DNA of 64,000 nt, from contig JAWQFJ010001811.1 of assembly GCA_034096865.1 (NCBI GenBank), forward strand, positions 113,914 to 177,913, in the 5' to 3' direction. This stretch comes from Theodoxus fluviatilis (taxonomy: Eukaryota > Mollusca > Gastropoda > Cycloneritida > Neritidae). Position numbers and translations under genes: made by a program. Positions 10,834-36,500 of the stretch are shown here, in pieces. The number at the start of each line of letters is the position of its first letter. Within the stretch, counting starts at the first letter, position 1. A model generated the notes under the pieces. It ran no database searches and was not told the origin of the DNA. It worked only from the letters and a program-made list of their open reading frames with translations.

Positions 10834-12120
10834 AGTGGTGGACCTGTGTGATGCTTCATTTTAAGACAGCTGTTGGATGGCGTGGTGATGATCCAATGCT
10901 TACTATCCTCTTCACTGAATGAACATGCTTAGAACATTGAACTCCTGCTTTGAAACTGCTCGCTTTCCACCCAGAGAACCTTGTTTCCCATCACCTTGAT
11001 ACCATTACACGGACTGTTGTCTCTTCAATGCTCTTAGTTTTCGACCAGGCATGTTTGCTATACTGCTTATATTAGCCGATTCAGTCTGCTTGGTTAGAAA
11101 TGATGATGCCAGAATGGTGTCTTGTATCATAGTCTTATTTTTATGTTAGAATTTTAGTCCACGCATGAATATAGCAGCACTCTTTGAGCTGTCCTATCTC
11201 TAGATTCATTGCAAGCTGTATATTTCATGATGATGAATGGCATTTTATTAGTGTTTAAGCATGAATTGGAAAGCTGTCGGTATCTTTTGTCTGGTACTTC
11301 TGGATCATCATAATACCAGCTTGTCCTTCACGTCCAAATTTTACGCTTTGTTTTTGAATTTGTATCCATCATTGTGCAAAGAGCAGGTAAACCATGCTCC
11401 TGAATCTACACAGTACACACTGGTTCAATACGTGCAACAGACCTGTCCGTTAATGTGTACTCGTGACACATTTGCAGCCCATGCATATTTGATGCTGCAA
11501 AGATGCCCTGGTCATGGAAATTGCATGGGCATGTTTGAGGATTTGGCACATCTCAGTTTGACCTGCAACCGTTTCATATTATGTAGGTAGTTAGGGCACT
11601 GTCACCTGTTGCACCAATATGGCTTGACCTGTGTGTCATCACTGAATTAGCAATTGCACACATCTCCATCTGTTTAAATAGAATTCCACTGTTTGCAGAA
11701 AATAGAGTTGGGCAGTGTCTTTTCTCTTTTGTCTGAAGGCAATGAAAAACGATGACTGATTGTGTTTGGCAATACCATCAAGCATCCACCTAGTTCCTTA
11801 GCTGCAGTGGCAACCTCAGAGAGGCTCTAGATTTTAAAACTTTTTTTCTATCTTTTTTGAAACCTGGACTCATTTAGCAATCATCATGTGAAGTGCTGAC
11901 TGTTCTGAAAAAAGTTGTGCAGTCTAATCTAAGCTTGATCAGTTTCATGTTGGGAAGGTGTTGCATGTGATGCAAATGCTGCGGAGATTTGCCATGGGGA
12001 GTAAAGCTTTTAACTCCAATCTTTACCCCTGGGAGGTAATTTGGTGAGTTTTGTCATCAGCTGACAGGGTGGGCACCAGTGGCCTGCCTCTCCAGGCAAT
12101 GTCCTTGAGATGGGAGCGAG

Positions 12121-12388
12121 GCTGGCTCTGTGAGCCGTGCACTCGGCATGGGCAGGCCGGCCTCCAGGTTGTCCAACAGAAGGTAAGGCTGGCTCTGTGA
12201 GCCGTGCACTCGGCATGGGCAGGCCGGCCTCCAGGTTGTCCAACAGAAGGTAAGGCTGGCTCTGTGAGCCATGCACTCGGCATGGGCAGGCCGGCCTCCA
12301 GGGTGTCCAACAGAAGGTAAGGCTGGCTCTGTGAGCCGTGCACTCGGCATGGGCAGGCCGGCCTCCAGGTTGTCCAACAGAAGGTAAT
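12121..12388 (+). repeat. 67-bp GC-rich tandem repeat, four copies
   Basis: Copies begin at 12121, 12188, 12255 and 12322 with GCTGGCTCTGTGAGCC, differing by one or two bases. It is strikingly GC-rich in an AT-rich 3' UTR. Each unit contains GCTGGCTCTGTGAGCC and GGGCAGGCCGGCC, which can form stems. Confidence 0.95.
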
Positions 12389-14264
12389 GGATGCGGAGGT
12401 CAAGAGAGAACAGCCACTACATTTCCTTCACTCCTTCATACTCGCCGTCAGAGTTGACCTTTTCTTTCGCTTGCTGGTTGCAGAAGTTAGTCCTGTGCAT
12501 TCTTCTGTTGATGAAAGGAAGAATTTGTTTCACCCGTGTGTATAATTGGCCTTAATATATTTTTGTTTTATAATAATGTAAGATGTTTTGCTAAGATGTT
12601 TCTGCACTTGTGCTTGACTTGATGTAGAGATGTATTTTTGCATCATTTAGCTTGCAAATTGTTCTGGTAAACTTGTCACTATTTCTGCATAACTATAGTT
12701 GTGACAATGGAGAACTGGAAGAAGCATATTGTTTCATAAAATGTGTTTTCTGATTGCAACTCCATCTACAAACATGTAATTTTGTAGAGTTTGTCTTATT
12801 TCCCTAGAGTTCTTAATTAATATTAGTTCATTCACACATAGTGTGTGTGAACAAATTTTGTTCCACTAGTGCAGAAATACTTCTCCTGACCTTACAATAC
12901 AGTCGTGTATTAATGTTAAATGAGAGAAAGTGCTAGTTAATGAGCCCTCTTAAATAATATCTGCAATAGGCTGTTTATGAATATTCATGCTTAGAGGGAT
13001 TCTTCCTACTTAGATTGTGGAAGGGAGGTAACTGAGTATGCTTGAAGTGACGCAGGTAAATTCACCCAATGACTTTCTGAATGGAGTCCAACATGGCTGA
13101 TAGCGGGACATGAAAACATTGAACTTTGTTTCTAAGGGCAGTTTTTTGGGGGAGTGGGGTAGGGGATGTTTGTCTTTGCTTTGTTTTTGTTTGGGGTGGT
13201 GGTGGTGAATAAGTGGGTTGAGGTGCATGTGTGAATTCCTTGTATGATGATGGGTAACTTAAGAGAGTATAGATCTGTGATGGGTCCAGCAAATGCTGAG
13301 GAAGGAAATGCACCTTTTGCTCTCCATTACATCAGTAAGGAGAAAGAAATCCAGAGTGATGTTTGACCTGATAAGAAAGTTGCAAGGATTAATGAATGCT
13401 ATTCCTGGGGAGGCAGAATGACACCACTAGATGCATGGTGTCCCCTTAACTTGCAGTATTGTGTTGGTCAAGAACATTTGTAAATTAGTATTGGGTATGT
13501 TTGAAAACAGTGGTTGTGATACTAATGCAAGTATTATTGACTACCTTCCCTTGTTCCTTGTGAACACTAGTGCAAAACTGTAAATACATGGGTACCACTT
13601 TTCATCTACCAGTTCTTACTTAGGATGAAGAACTTTCAACTGATAACTTAATAACCAACAATCAATTTCAATGTTATTTAATTTGTTGCATTCATAAATA
13701 TGTTGCACCTGTTTTGTTAACCTTGTTTTTTGCCTGCCTTCCAAGATGGAGAATCTATTCCAAATGCTTTTGTGGGAGCAGATTTGTATCCAAGAGCGTA
13801 CTTTTGCCTGGAAGAATGAAATGGTCAGCTAGTGGCAGTGTCCCTCGAAAATGTCAAAGTATGTCATAATGCTGGAGTAGAGCATAATATCTGTAGCTAT
13901 GCAGGCAGGCACACTAAATGCAGCTTTGAAGCTGGATCTGTAAACGCGTACACAGTAAAGTTTGTTGAGACCTTGGACCCATAGGCCATGCTTGCCCCGG
14001 AAGACAAGCCAATACTTTTGGCATTATGATTTTACAGGCATTTGGCTGGTCTTCACTAGGTGTATATAATCTGATGGAGAACTTGGTTGTGAAGCAAGAA
14101 CTATTGGTAAGCTGCTTTGCCTATGCAGGGTTTTTTCTTTTGTTTTCTATTGCATGTGGATAACTTGCCTTGAGAGATTACTTCGACATTGCTCACTTTT
14201 ACCTGTGATGGCAGACCATTGTTTTCTGTCTCTTTATAATCAGGTCTTTTTCTGTCTCAGATGA

Positions 14265-14270
14265 AATAAA
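14265..14270 (+). terminator. ARHGAP11A: Poly(A) signal AATAAA (proximal)
   Basis: Canonical hexamer on the + strand downstream of the ARHGAP11A-like stop. Confidence 0.5.
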
Positions 14271-15273
14271 GTAACTTTTGCTATTATTTTGCATCAATCA
14301 GGTTGAGATTTGCATTGGTATTATAAGATTACTTGCAATGAAATGAGCTCTGGGAAATTCACTCAATTTTACTTGTATGATTGGTTTCAGTACTTGTAAT
14401 ATTTTTTCATGGAAAGAATTGTCTGTTGATTTCTTCCAGATCTTCATGTTATCCCCATGACAGCTGATATGAAAGAACTGTTCTGTCTGCTTTTTTTAAA
14501 ATACATGAGCTGCAGGCAAGCCAACAAATTTTAAAGCATTACTTTATCCCACTTCTGTAGGGCCAGATTGTGGTTTGCCTCTGGAAATCTGTCTCCAAAC
14601 TCGACAATTCCTGACAAACATAAGCACTTATATACCTGAGGATGTTGCTGATCTCTCATAACTTACTGTGGGCTACGAATCGGGGCTTTTTTTTACTCTG
14701 CAAGTTGTGAGTGATGTTCATAGACAAGAGAAAGTGATGCTAATGATTGACAGAAGCAGGTGTTTTCATCTAAATTTGGGAATAATTGTTTTGCTCTCGG
14801 TGCAGACCCGTGGTTCTTGATCTCATCACATTCAGTATGCAACTCCTCGTGACCTCCATCTGTTGTATATAAAGAGGATTCCTCTATTTCATTCAGAATC
14901 ACACTGCCTGAGCCGGGATTTTTGTCTCTGCAGCCATAACTGTTGCATCCTATGAATGGCGTTGGTACACCATTATTCACTTTGCATAGTCTGTAATATA
15001 CCTGCATGCATTTTATCTGTTGCTCTTTCCATCAGCTTTACATCTTTTGTAACAGTAGTGTAAATAGTGTACCAGCAACTGCCTTTCTATACTTCACATC
15101 TATGCAGAACATTACTGTACAACCAACGCTACTCATGCACATAGACTTCTGTACAACACCCTCACTTTCTTCTCTGGCTCTCGGCTTCTTTACACAACTG
15201 GGATGCTGCTTACTTTTCTCTCTTCTTTTCCTAATTAGGCCTCCATCTAATGTGTGTTATGTACAAATGATTG

Positions 15274-15279
15274 AATAAA
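15274..15279 (+). terminator. ARHGAP11A: Poly(A) signal AATAAA (distal)
   Basis: Canonical hexamer; about 550 bp separate it from the convergent AP2S1 poly(A) signal. Confidence 0.5.
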
Positions 15280-15299
15280 TATGGAAATTAGAGGTTTGT

Positions 15300-15815
15300 T
15301 CTGGTTTGTTGAAATCTAAAAGTTAATTCTCATAATGTCTCGACAGAAAATGTGGAAGATCCCAGTAGCTTCAGCGTAAATTTGCATTTCACCAATAATT
15401 ATAATGTCAATCAGAAAGCATGCCAAGCACTATTTTCCAAGAGATTTTCTGAAATGTACCATAACTGGGTTTACCAGGAAGTTGCCTTAGATTAGAACTG
15501 TAGTATGTAACAAATACCAACAAAACAGTTTGTGCAAGTTCTAGCTTGTAGTTGTAGCATCACCTGATTTGCAAATGTAGCAGGTTCTCCTTCGGTAGCT
15601 TGATTATGTAATTTCCTTTACAAAGTCTGCCAGCAGGTGGCAGTGCCCACTTGGGTGTAAACCCAAGAGCTCTTCTTTGTGCAAATGACATGTATATGTC
15701 ATCCTCAATACTATGAGCAGAATTACCAAGATCTTACACAATTGCCCACATGAAAAAGCTAATAACTTTGAAGATTAATTGAGGGGATGACAGAAAAATC
15801 AAGCAAGATGAGCTG
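15300..15815. other. Convergent intergenic spacer
   Basis: Between the distal ARHGAP11A-like and the AP2S1 poly(A) signals. I see no repeat or gene in it. Confidence 0.5.
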
Positions 15816-16991
15816 GATGAATGTTTAACATTTATTGTAAAAACGACTAACATTGCACATTCACTTCATGCATACAGACATGAAGAGCTACCACGTAGGA
15901 TGATACTGCTGTGGACACTAACTCTTGCACTGGATGCCTTGCCTTGCTATGCACATTGCATCCATCACTTACAACTCATGTGTCTAAAAGGTGTTTAGAT
16001 CAGCATGGAATTGGTGACTTGCAAATCAGTCCATGAATACTGGGAATTCATTCAACTTGGAAAGAAACCACTCAAATCACAACAAAGCAGACTTCTGTAA
16101 AAATTATGGCAGTGGTGCTCAACATTTTGCACATTTAATGTGAAATGTTTTCCCATTAAAGACTAAAAACAACTTGGAATGTTGACACCATATCAATTTT
16201 CTAACATAACAAATTTTAACACTTTAAGTGGGCAAAAAATACGTATGCACTGTACATAACCACTCGTGGAATAAACAGATGGAACTACACGACATGTGTG
16301 CCTAAATGGGTAGACTGTTTTCATAAGCTGTGGGCAGTGGGAGTTTGAATGTTTGGGGGATGGGGAGTGGAAGTAAGACTATTTATACATGTCTATCTTC
16401 AGCAAGGTCCCACAAGATTGTACTTCAAGAATCACTATAACTAGCCTCATGCCAGGGACATGCATCTGCAAAAGCCACATGAACAAGGGATGGGGAATAT
16501 GGGGGAAGGATGAGAACAACACATGGCTATCCTACAGAGCACTAGGTACATTTCTCTCTATTGGGATATGGAGAATGTTTTGTATTATTAGTAGTGTAAT
16601 TCTCAAGATTCGACAGCAATAGAATACAGTCATATATCCAAGTAAATTCTAGAGACCCGACAGCCTACCTGGCGTTACTGCTCTAATGTCAAGTATCTGT
16701 AAAACAGAGCTACTATCATGATTTGACTTTATGCAGACACCTGCCGGCAAGGATACTTGAAGCATGACGGAACTAAAAGGCCGACATTTCTGCAAGAACC
16801 ATCTGAAGCCCTACTTTCTCCAGGTGTAGTTGCATAACTATATGAAACACACAAGACTTGAGTATTGCCTGTCAGGTAATGCATACTCATAACACTCATC
16901 AGATCTCCTCATAAGCATTGGTGACTGCCTCCTCTCCATATGTACATTTGTCCTACTGTCTCTCTACTGCATCACAGCAATCTTGTGGTTT
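15816..16991 (-). other. AP2S1: Probable 3' UTR of AP2S1
   Basis: Follows the AP2S1 stop on the minus strand. A minus-strand AATAAA (TTTATT at 15831-15836) marks the likely 3' end. No supported open frame. Confidence 0.6.
15831..15836 (-). terminator. AP2S1: Poly(A) signal AATAAA of AP2S1
   Basis: Complement of TTTATT, about 1.16 kb past the stop codon. Confidence 0.55.
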
Positions 16992-28995
<12,004 letters not shown>

Positions 28996-29143
28996 TTTGC
29001 CGGGTACTCCCACTCAGCGCATGCGCGGTGTAAATCGAGGGACACAACTCACTTCCGGAATGCCAGGCCACGTGCATGCATAGAGTACAAAATTGTATTT
29101 GCAGTACTGACTTTAGAACAAACTATTAATCGGAAGCGTCATC
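28996..29143. promoter_or_regulatory. Bidirectional promoter AP2S1 / POLR1C
   Basis: The 148 bp between the two divergent start codons hold an NRF1-like palindrome GCGCATGCGC (29017-29026), an ETS/GABP-type ACTTCCGGAA (29051-29060) and an E-box CACGTG (29069-29074). No TATA box is obvious. This is typical of housekeeping gene pairs; start sites are not known. Confidence 0.75.
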
Positions 29144-29173
29144 ATGGAAGACTTTGGTCAATCATCGGCATCG
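29144..29173 (+). CDS. POLR1C: POLR1C exon 1 (predicted start)
   Basis: ATG in context ATCATGG, ten codons, then donor gtaagt at 29174. Phase 0 fits exon 2. A start at 29822 in exon 2 is the alternative. Confidence 0.6.
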
Positions 29174-30521
29174 GTAAGTTTTCCAGTAATTGTAACATTG
29201 TTAATGGAGAACATTATAGAGTCATATCGTTAGGGTGTACGAAACACTACAATATTATTATTATATGCATATTCAAGATATTGTAAAACTAGTAAAAATA
29301 AAAGACGAGCACGTTGGAATAAAAACTACACTGACAACGAAAAGCATCGTCATAATTTAGTACATCTTTTGTTGGCACTGACACTGACAGCGTGAATAAA
29401 TGCATTCGAATCCATGTCAGGTAATCTGAAATAACAATTCGAATGTACTATTATAATATAAAAGTCTGTGGAGAAGCTAATTCGTGCCATAGTAATTAGT
29501 ATGTCGTCCCTTGTTGACGAATCACCATTTATGCAAAACTGAAAGGTCAAACATGTGCGTCTTGCAAATAACATCTCGACTGGAAGAATTGCGATGCAAG
29601 TTGTGCCGCATGCTTTGCTTGCATCCGAGTGGTTGGCATGTTTTGCATGAAGGGATTGCAGAAGGCATGCTTGCTGGTCTCCTGCTTGCATGTTTCAGGT
29701 TTGGCTGGCTTAGGTGTGGAAGGGCAGTGTTTTGGCGGTTGTGATTCAGTGGATGACTTGAGTGGAATGATAATTCAACTTATTTGCACCCATGCAGTAG
29801 TCGCATGAGATACTTTCAAAAATGGGAGTCACGTGCAGTAGTGACAGCCATGGACGTCTGCCGTCCTCTCCAGAGTTGCCAGGTGGCAACGTTTCTGGTT
29901 CTCATTCTTCATATGCATCAAGCCAGACACGGGATTCTGCAGAGGGTGCTGGTACTGCCAGCACAGGTGGAATAAAAACTACAATTCAGCATGGCAATCT
30001 CCCAAGAGAGCATGGTGAAGATCTGCAGAAAGAGTCAGTATGTGATGAACCAGAATCTAGTGCTGACGATAACTTCACAGAGGATGCTGACATAACAATG
30101 AAAAAGAGAGATGAAACAAAGGAACAGACTGACACTAGACCTTTCAAATCCACAGGTGTAGAATCAACAGCTTTGTGCTTTGATGACAAATTAATTGAAC
30201 ATTCTGCATCAGATGTTACCCCAGTTGAAGATGAGCCCCAAGCAACATCTGATGATGGGTCAGATAGAAAAACCAAAATGCAGAAGGATGATTCTGATCC
30301 TTTGTCCTTTGGACAAAGACAGAAGTCAAAGTTTCTGTTGACAGGAAGTGACCCTGTAGAAAGAGTAAGTTCAGCACCAGAGTAAGCTGAAGTATGCCCA
30401 AAACTACATGTGGCTTTGCCATTGTTGTAAGATATGCTGTGCTTTCTGTATTTGACACAATCGGCTGAAAGAAGGCATAAGCACATATAAACTCACATGT
30501 ATACAATTCTTATAATCAGCC

Positions 30522-30574
<53 letters not shown>

Positions 30575-33500
30575 ATGAGAGTGCCTCAATCTTGCATTTT
30601 ATAATGATGCATGTAACGTGTGTGTACACTTGCATGTATACCAAAGTATTCAGCCTGTAGATGCTGAGTGCATTATTAGACATGTTTGCACATGGTCCAT
30701 TGCCTTGAATGACTTTTAACTGAATGGGCACTGGGAGCTTTTGCAAAATATGTATTTGTTTGTTCATTAAAATAATTTTTTTTTGCAGGAGAAGATGAGT
30801 GTGACTCCTTGGGATCTGAACAAGTTCAAGGAGGTGAGACTTTAGGCTTGTTCAGGAGGCGGAGCGATTCAAAGCGCTGCTCAGCGCTGCATGTGATTCA
30901 CTCCTGAACGGCAATTTTGGGGCGTGATTCACTCAGCGCTGAGCAGCGCTGTGAATCACCAATCCGACGTGATGCAGACGATTTTGCATCACATTCAAAA
31001 TGGCGTCTTTGATCCCGCACTGGCCGTCGATGCGTAAAATAACCCTCAGAAACATCATTTTGGGACTGGAACTGGCTTTATTTGCCCCTAGCACCCTGTA
31101 TGCGCGAGTAACAGACCTGTTTACCCTTCCGCAATTTGCGGAAATCTTCTGATTTTGAGTCCGAGTCTCCGCTTTTACGGACGATCTTCCGGCCGATATT
31201 TTGCTGAAAAAATCGAAATCTTCCTCTTGAAGATCAAAACCTTCCGCATTTTTCTGGTTATTTATCAAATCTTCCTCATAAGGGTTTTTGGGGGTAAACA
31301 GGTCTGGAGTAATGGCAAGTAAGGATGACACAATAGTGGACTTTATTCATGCAGAATACATTTAAACATGCATAAACGATGTCTGTGGCAAAGAAAACAC
31401 TTTCTTCGCGTCTATCAACACAACATGGGGCGCAGAAGATTTACCTCCCCTTTAACAAGTGAAGCGCTGCACTACATCTTAGGTTTTCAAGAGAGGCAAA
31501 GAGCGCTCAATTGCCAACATGAAGCGCTCATGCAGCGCGTTGTACTCCTGAACAAGCCTTTTTTTCTGTGTCCTGCTTTTACTAGATCATGGCTGTGAAT
31601 GGCTTTGAAGAATATATGGATACTTTAAAAACTGTAGTTGGCTTTACAAACCTTGATTAACTCACTGGCAACGTAGGTTTTTCAAGCATTTTAAAAAATC
31701 TAACAAAAATAGAAAGCCATGAAATAATGACAAAAGCTATATATCAAATAAAAGATATTTATTCACTTAATTGAAACAAATCATGATCAAAATGTTTCAA
31801 TGTGCATGATTTGAGTTATATCTACTGAAATAATGCATGTAATCAGCAAAAAAAAAAAAAAAAAAAAGTTCAAAAATCGTCAGTCAAGTTGCAAGAATTG
31901 AAAAATGCTGGAATGGTGCCTTCAAAAAAAAAAAAATCTGAAATGCAAAAACAATGCCAATATATTTACCTATATTCTGATAGCATTTGCAATATAAAAA
32001 AGGCACCTAGAAAAGAAAAATCACTATATAAATTGATAGATTTTTACGGAAAAGTAGTTGTCGGCCATTTTTGCAAAACATAGGGTGTTCACATAAAAAA
32101 TTCACTGATTCAAACTCCCCTCAAAAGAAATCACAAAGAAAGGTAACTCACTGTGGAAAAGTGGTCTCTACATAATTCTAAACTGGAGTTGCCTCCCTTA
32201 GACCATTCCTGAAAATACAGGAATGTTTTGAAGGCAACGCCCCATATGAGGCGTTACGTTGCAAGAGAGTTAAAGTTATGCACATTTGCTGGAGGAAACA
32301 TGCATCAGAGGCCAACAGATTCAATTGAATCATTAAGCGGTTATCATTGACAAATACTGTTGTAATAAGCATTTGTTCTAGAAGTGGATAAGACAGTTGC
32401 TTTTCACCTTAAAAAAATAAGAATGTATGAAGGAATAGTACGACAGTGAAGCTGAGCAGCAGCTGAATGCCTTCACACTTGTTTTGAGACTGTTTAGAAA
32501 TTCTATTTGAAAAGCTGAGTCTTATACTAGGTAGTTTGTGTTGCTCTTTTCTTTGGGAAAGGTGATGTGAAAAAAGTTGTTTGATGCAATGGAACATCAA
32601 TTCCAGGACTTCAAAGTGGAGATAATTCGAATGGAGGACCGAGAACTGGAGTTTGACATGATCAACATCTGTGCTCCACTGGCCAACACTTTCAGAAGAA
32701 TCCTCATGTCTGAGGTGACTGCTGTCCCTGTTTTTCTCTTTCTTTCTTTTTCATTCATTCTTTCTTTCTTTCTTTCTTTCATTCATACATTCATTCTTTC
32801 ATTCTTTTCTTTCTTTTCTTTCTTTTCTTTCTTTTCTTTCTTTCTGTGTGTCTGTGTCAGTGTGTGTAATTAATTAATTTCTTTTCATATTTTCTTCTAT
32901 TTTTTCTTTCTTTCTTTCTTTCTGTCCTTCCTTCCTTCCTTCCTTCCTTCCTTCCTTTCTTTCTTTCTTTCCTTTCCCCCTGTGGGTTCAGGGTAAGAAT
33001 TGACCCACCGTGTCTCCCTACGCGATTTGTAAGAGGTGAATAACTAGGGACATCTTGACGTGATTCGTGTTTGCTTTAAACTGTTCTAGTGATTTTCATG
33101 CTTAATGGGCCTTACATAGCCTACAAAGGCTGATAGGCCATAAAACACCATCAATCCAATCCAATATTTCCTTCCTTCCTTCCTTCCATCCGTCCTTCCT
33201 TCATTTCTTTTTTCCCCCCTGTGAGTTCGGGGTAAGAATTGACCCACCACGTCTCCCTATGCGATTCGTAAGAGGCTAATAACTTGGGACACCGTGACTT
33301 GCTTTGCGTAAACTCTAAATTCTTCTAGATAGTGATTTTCGTGCTTAATGGCCTTACATAGCCTACAAAGGCTGATAGGCCATAAAACACCATCCATCCA
33401 TCCATCCATCCATCTTTCCTTCCTTCCTTCCTTCCTTCCTTCCTTCCTTCCTTCCTTCCTTCCTTCCTTCTTTCCTTTCTTTTCATTCAATTCCCCCCCC

Positions 33501-36500
33501 CCCCCCCTGTCCTTTCAATACCACCATTGCAGCATTTCCAGATCATCAAACTGGGCATCTTTGAGAGTGCATACATGTGTATGCATGGTTCCCTTCCAGG
33601 TTCCAAGCATGGCCATTGATGAGGTCTGCATCTACAACAACACGTCCCTCATTGCAGACGAAGTCCTGGCGCACCGCCTGGGCTTGGTTCCCATCAAGGC
33701 AGACCCCAGACTCTTTGAGTACTACAACTCGGGTGAGGAGGCATTTTGAGAGTCTGACTTGCTGGGGCGCCTTCACTCCAGATGACTTCAGTTTTGGGAT
33801 GCTCACCTCCTTACAGTTCCTGGCTTCACCCTTGACAGCTGTGGCAAAAGATCCCACTCTGACTTGGAACTCCCTTCCTCTTCAAATAAAACAGGCCTCT
33901 ACACACACTGACTTGGAACTCCCTTCCTCTTCAAATAAAACAGGCCTCTACGCACACTGACTTGGAACTCCCTTCCTCTTCAAATAAAACAGGCCTCTAC
34001 ACACACTGACTTGGAACTCCCTCCCTCTTCAAATAAAACAGGCCTCTACACACACTGACTTGGAACTCCCTTCCTCTTCAAATAAAACAGGCCTCTACAC
34101 ACACTGACTTGGAACTCCCTTCCTCTTCAAATAAAACAGGCCTCTACACACACTGACTTGGAACTCCCTTCCTCTTCAAATAAAACAGGCCTCTACACAC
34201 ACTGACTTGGAACTCCCTCCCTCTTCAAATAAAACAGGCCTCTACACACACTGACTTGGAACTCCCTTCCTCTTCAAATAAAACAGGCCTCTACACACAC
34301 TGACTTGGAACTCCCTTCCTCTTCAAATAAAACAGGCCTCTACTTAACGAAACTTTCAAGACGGCGCTCAGGATCCATCTTTTCAGAACCTACCTGACTT
34401 GAAGTTCCTACCTGACTTATAGTCCCTACCTGACTTATAGTCCCTACCTGACTTATAGTCCCTACCTGACTTATAGTCCCTACCTGACTTATAGTCCCTA
34501 CCTGACTTGAAGTCCCTACCTGACTTATATTCCCTACCTGACTTATAGTCCCTACCTGACTTATAGTCCCTACCTGACTTATAGTCCCTACCTGACTTAT
34601 AGTCCCTACCTGACTTATAGTCCGTACCTGACTTATAGTCCCTACCTGATTTAAAGTCCCTACCTGACTTAAAGTCCCTACCTGACTCAAAGTCCCTACC
34701 TGACTTGAAGTCCCTACCTGACTTAAAGTCCCTACCTGACTTATAGTCCCTACCTGACTTGAAGTCCCTACCTGACTTATAGTCCCTACCTGACTTAAAG
34801 TCCCTACCTGACTTAAAGTCCCCTTTCTTTTGCTGATGAGCTGAGCTTCTGGGATGCAGTGCTGAGTTAAGAGCAGGATGTGGGGGTTGTTCGCTGCCTC
34901 AAGTGTGCATGCTTGTGTGTGTGGGAGGGGGGGGGGGTGGGGGGGGGGGGATGGAATGGGGATGGGAGAGAGGAAGAGAGTATTGGACATGTTAATTTTT
35001 AGTCCTTTGATCAGTTTGTCTCTCCTTTGTCTTTTTTTTAAAGATCTGTAAGTTAAATGTCACTATTATTTTATGTGTACATGGCTGAATGTAACATTAT
35101 CCTATTATTTCTGTATGTAAATACATTGTATGAAAAGCACTGGGAGCTTCTGGATATGTTTGTAACAGTGCTTTAGAAATGGAATTATTATTATTATCAA
35201 GTGATAATCTGTACTTATCCCACATTCAGTCATGATTTTTTCTTGTGTGCGGAACACTTCTGTATTACCCATAACTTGTATGAATGGAGAGAATTTTGAC
35301 ATGAATGATGGCTATCATTGTGCTATAATATATGTATTCATTTTCAATGGAATGTTAAAAATGTTTGACATTGAAAGTGTCAGTATGTATTGCAGGTGGG
35401 GAAAAGACAGCCCAAGACTCCATAGAATTCCAACTGAAAATCAAATGTACAACAAATCCAAATGCTGGGGACTCTCAAGATCCAGATGAAATGTACATAA
35501 ATCGCAAAGGTAATAATTTGTATTGTGCAGTTTGTATGTATATTTTTACTTGAAGTAATCTTGAATTGGATTTGTCTAGAATATCCAAAGGTTGAAATTC
35601 AGTATAGATTCTGTGTTTAGAGTATGAGATGAGTCATGTCTGATTTGTGGTATCCATTTTGATATTTTAATATGATAAATCTTAAAATGGTTTGACATGA
35701 GCTAATTCATAAGTACTGCTGAAGAAGATAATCAGGTTTTAAAAATGTTTAATCATGTACTCAGTGTGAAGTAAATCATTGACCAAGTGAATTGTGTTGG
35801 TTTTTCAGTCTACACAAGACACCTGAAGTGGGTGCCCATGGGAGATCAGGAAATCATGGTGAGTGTACAGAATGGTACAAACTGCAGCCAGTGAACAGAC
35901 TGTGCAATGTGTGCTCAAAATTGTTGTCTTAGGCCAAATCCTTACCGAGACTGCACTTCTGTAATTAATTAATACATTGGGAAAGGCTTCCATGAACGGG
36001 CCACACTAGTGGACTCATCCAAGGAGAGGGGTGTGAGGAAGACAGTCAAGCTGGCATGATACACAAACTTGCGGTACATAACATCTTATTGACTGAGTTC
36101 TTACGGGTTTTTTTCTTTTTGAACTGTCAAATTATGATGTCATTTTATTAATGAATCACTGCAAATTCACTGAGAATTAACCAAGATCGCTTGCGGTTGC
36201 TTGCTAGCTTGAACGGCCCACCAGCTTGGCCATCTTTCCACACCCCTCTCCTCAGACAAGTCCACCAGCTTGGCCATCTTTCCACACCCCTCTCCTCAGA
36301 CAAGTCCACCAGCTTGGCCATCTTTCCACACCCCTCTCCTCAGACAAGTCCACCAGCTTGGCCATCTTTCCACACCCCTCTCCTCAGACAAGTCCACCAG
36401 CTTGGCCATCTTTCCACACCCCTCTCCTCAGACAAGTCCACCAGCTTGGCCATCTTTCCACACCCCTCTCCTCAGACAAGTCCACCAGCTTGGCCATCTT

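Larger units (their letters stand above)
10834..15279 (+). other. ARHGAP11A: Probable 3' UTR of ARHGAP11A-like gene
   Basis: AT-rich, no supported open frame. Poly(A) signals AATAAA are at 14265-14270 and 15274-15279, so the mRNA may end near 14.29 kb or 15.30 kb. A 67-bp tandem repeat lies inside. Confidence 0.55.

Noticed and set aside
11261..11590. 109-codon frame downstream of the ARHGAP11A-like stop
   Set aside because: It lies in the 3' UTR; composition is non-coding and no splice or domain support exists.
33861..34822. CRISPR-like array
   Set aside because: Units are contiguous without unique spacers, and the DNA is eukaryotic intron.
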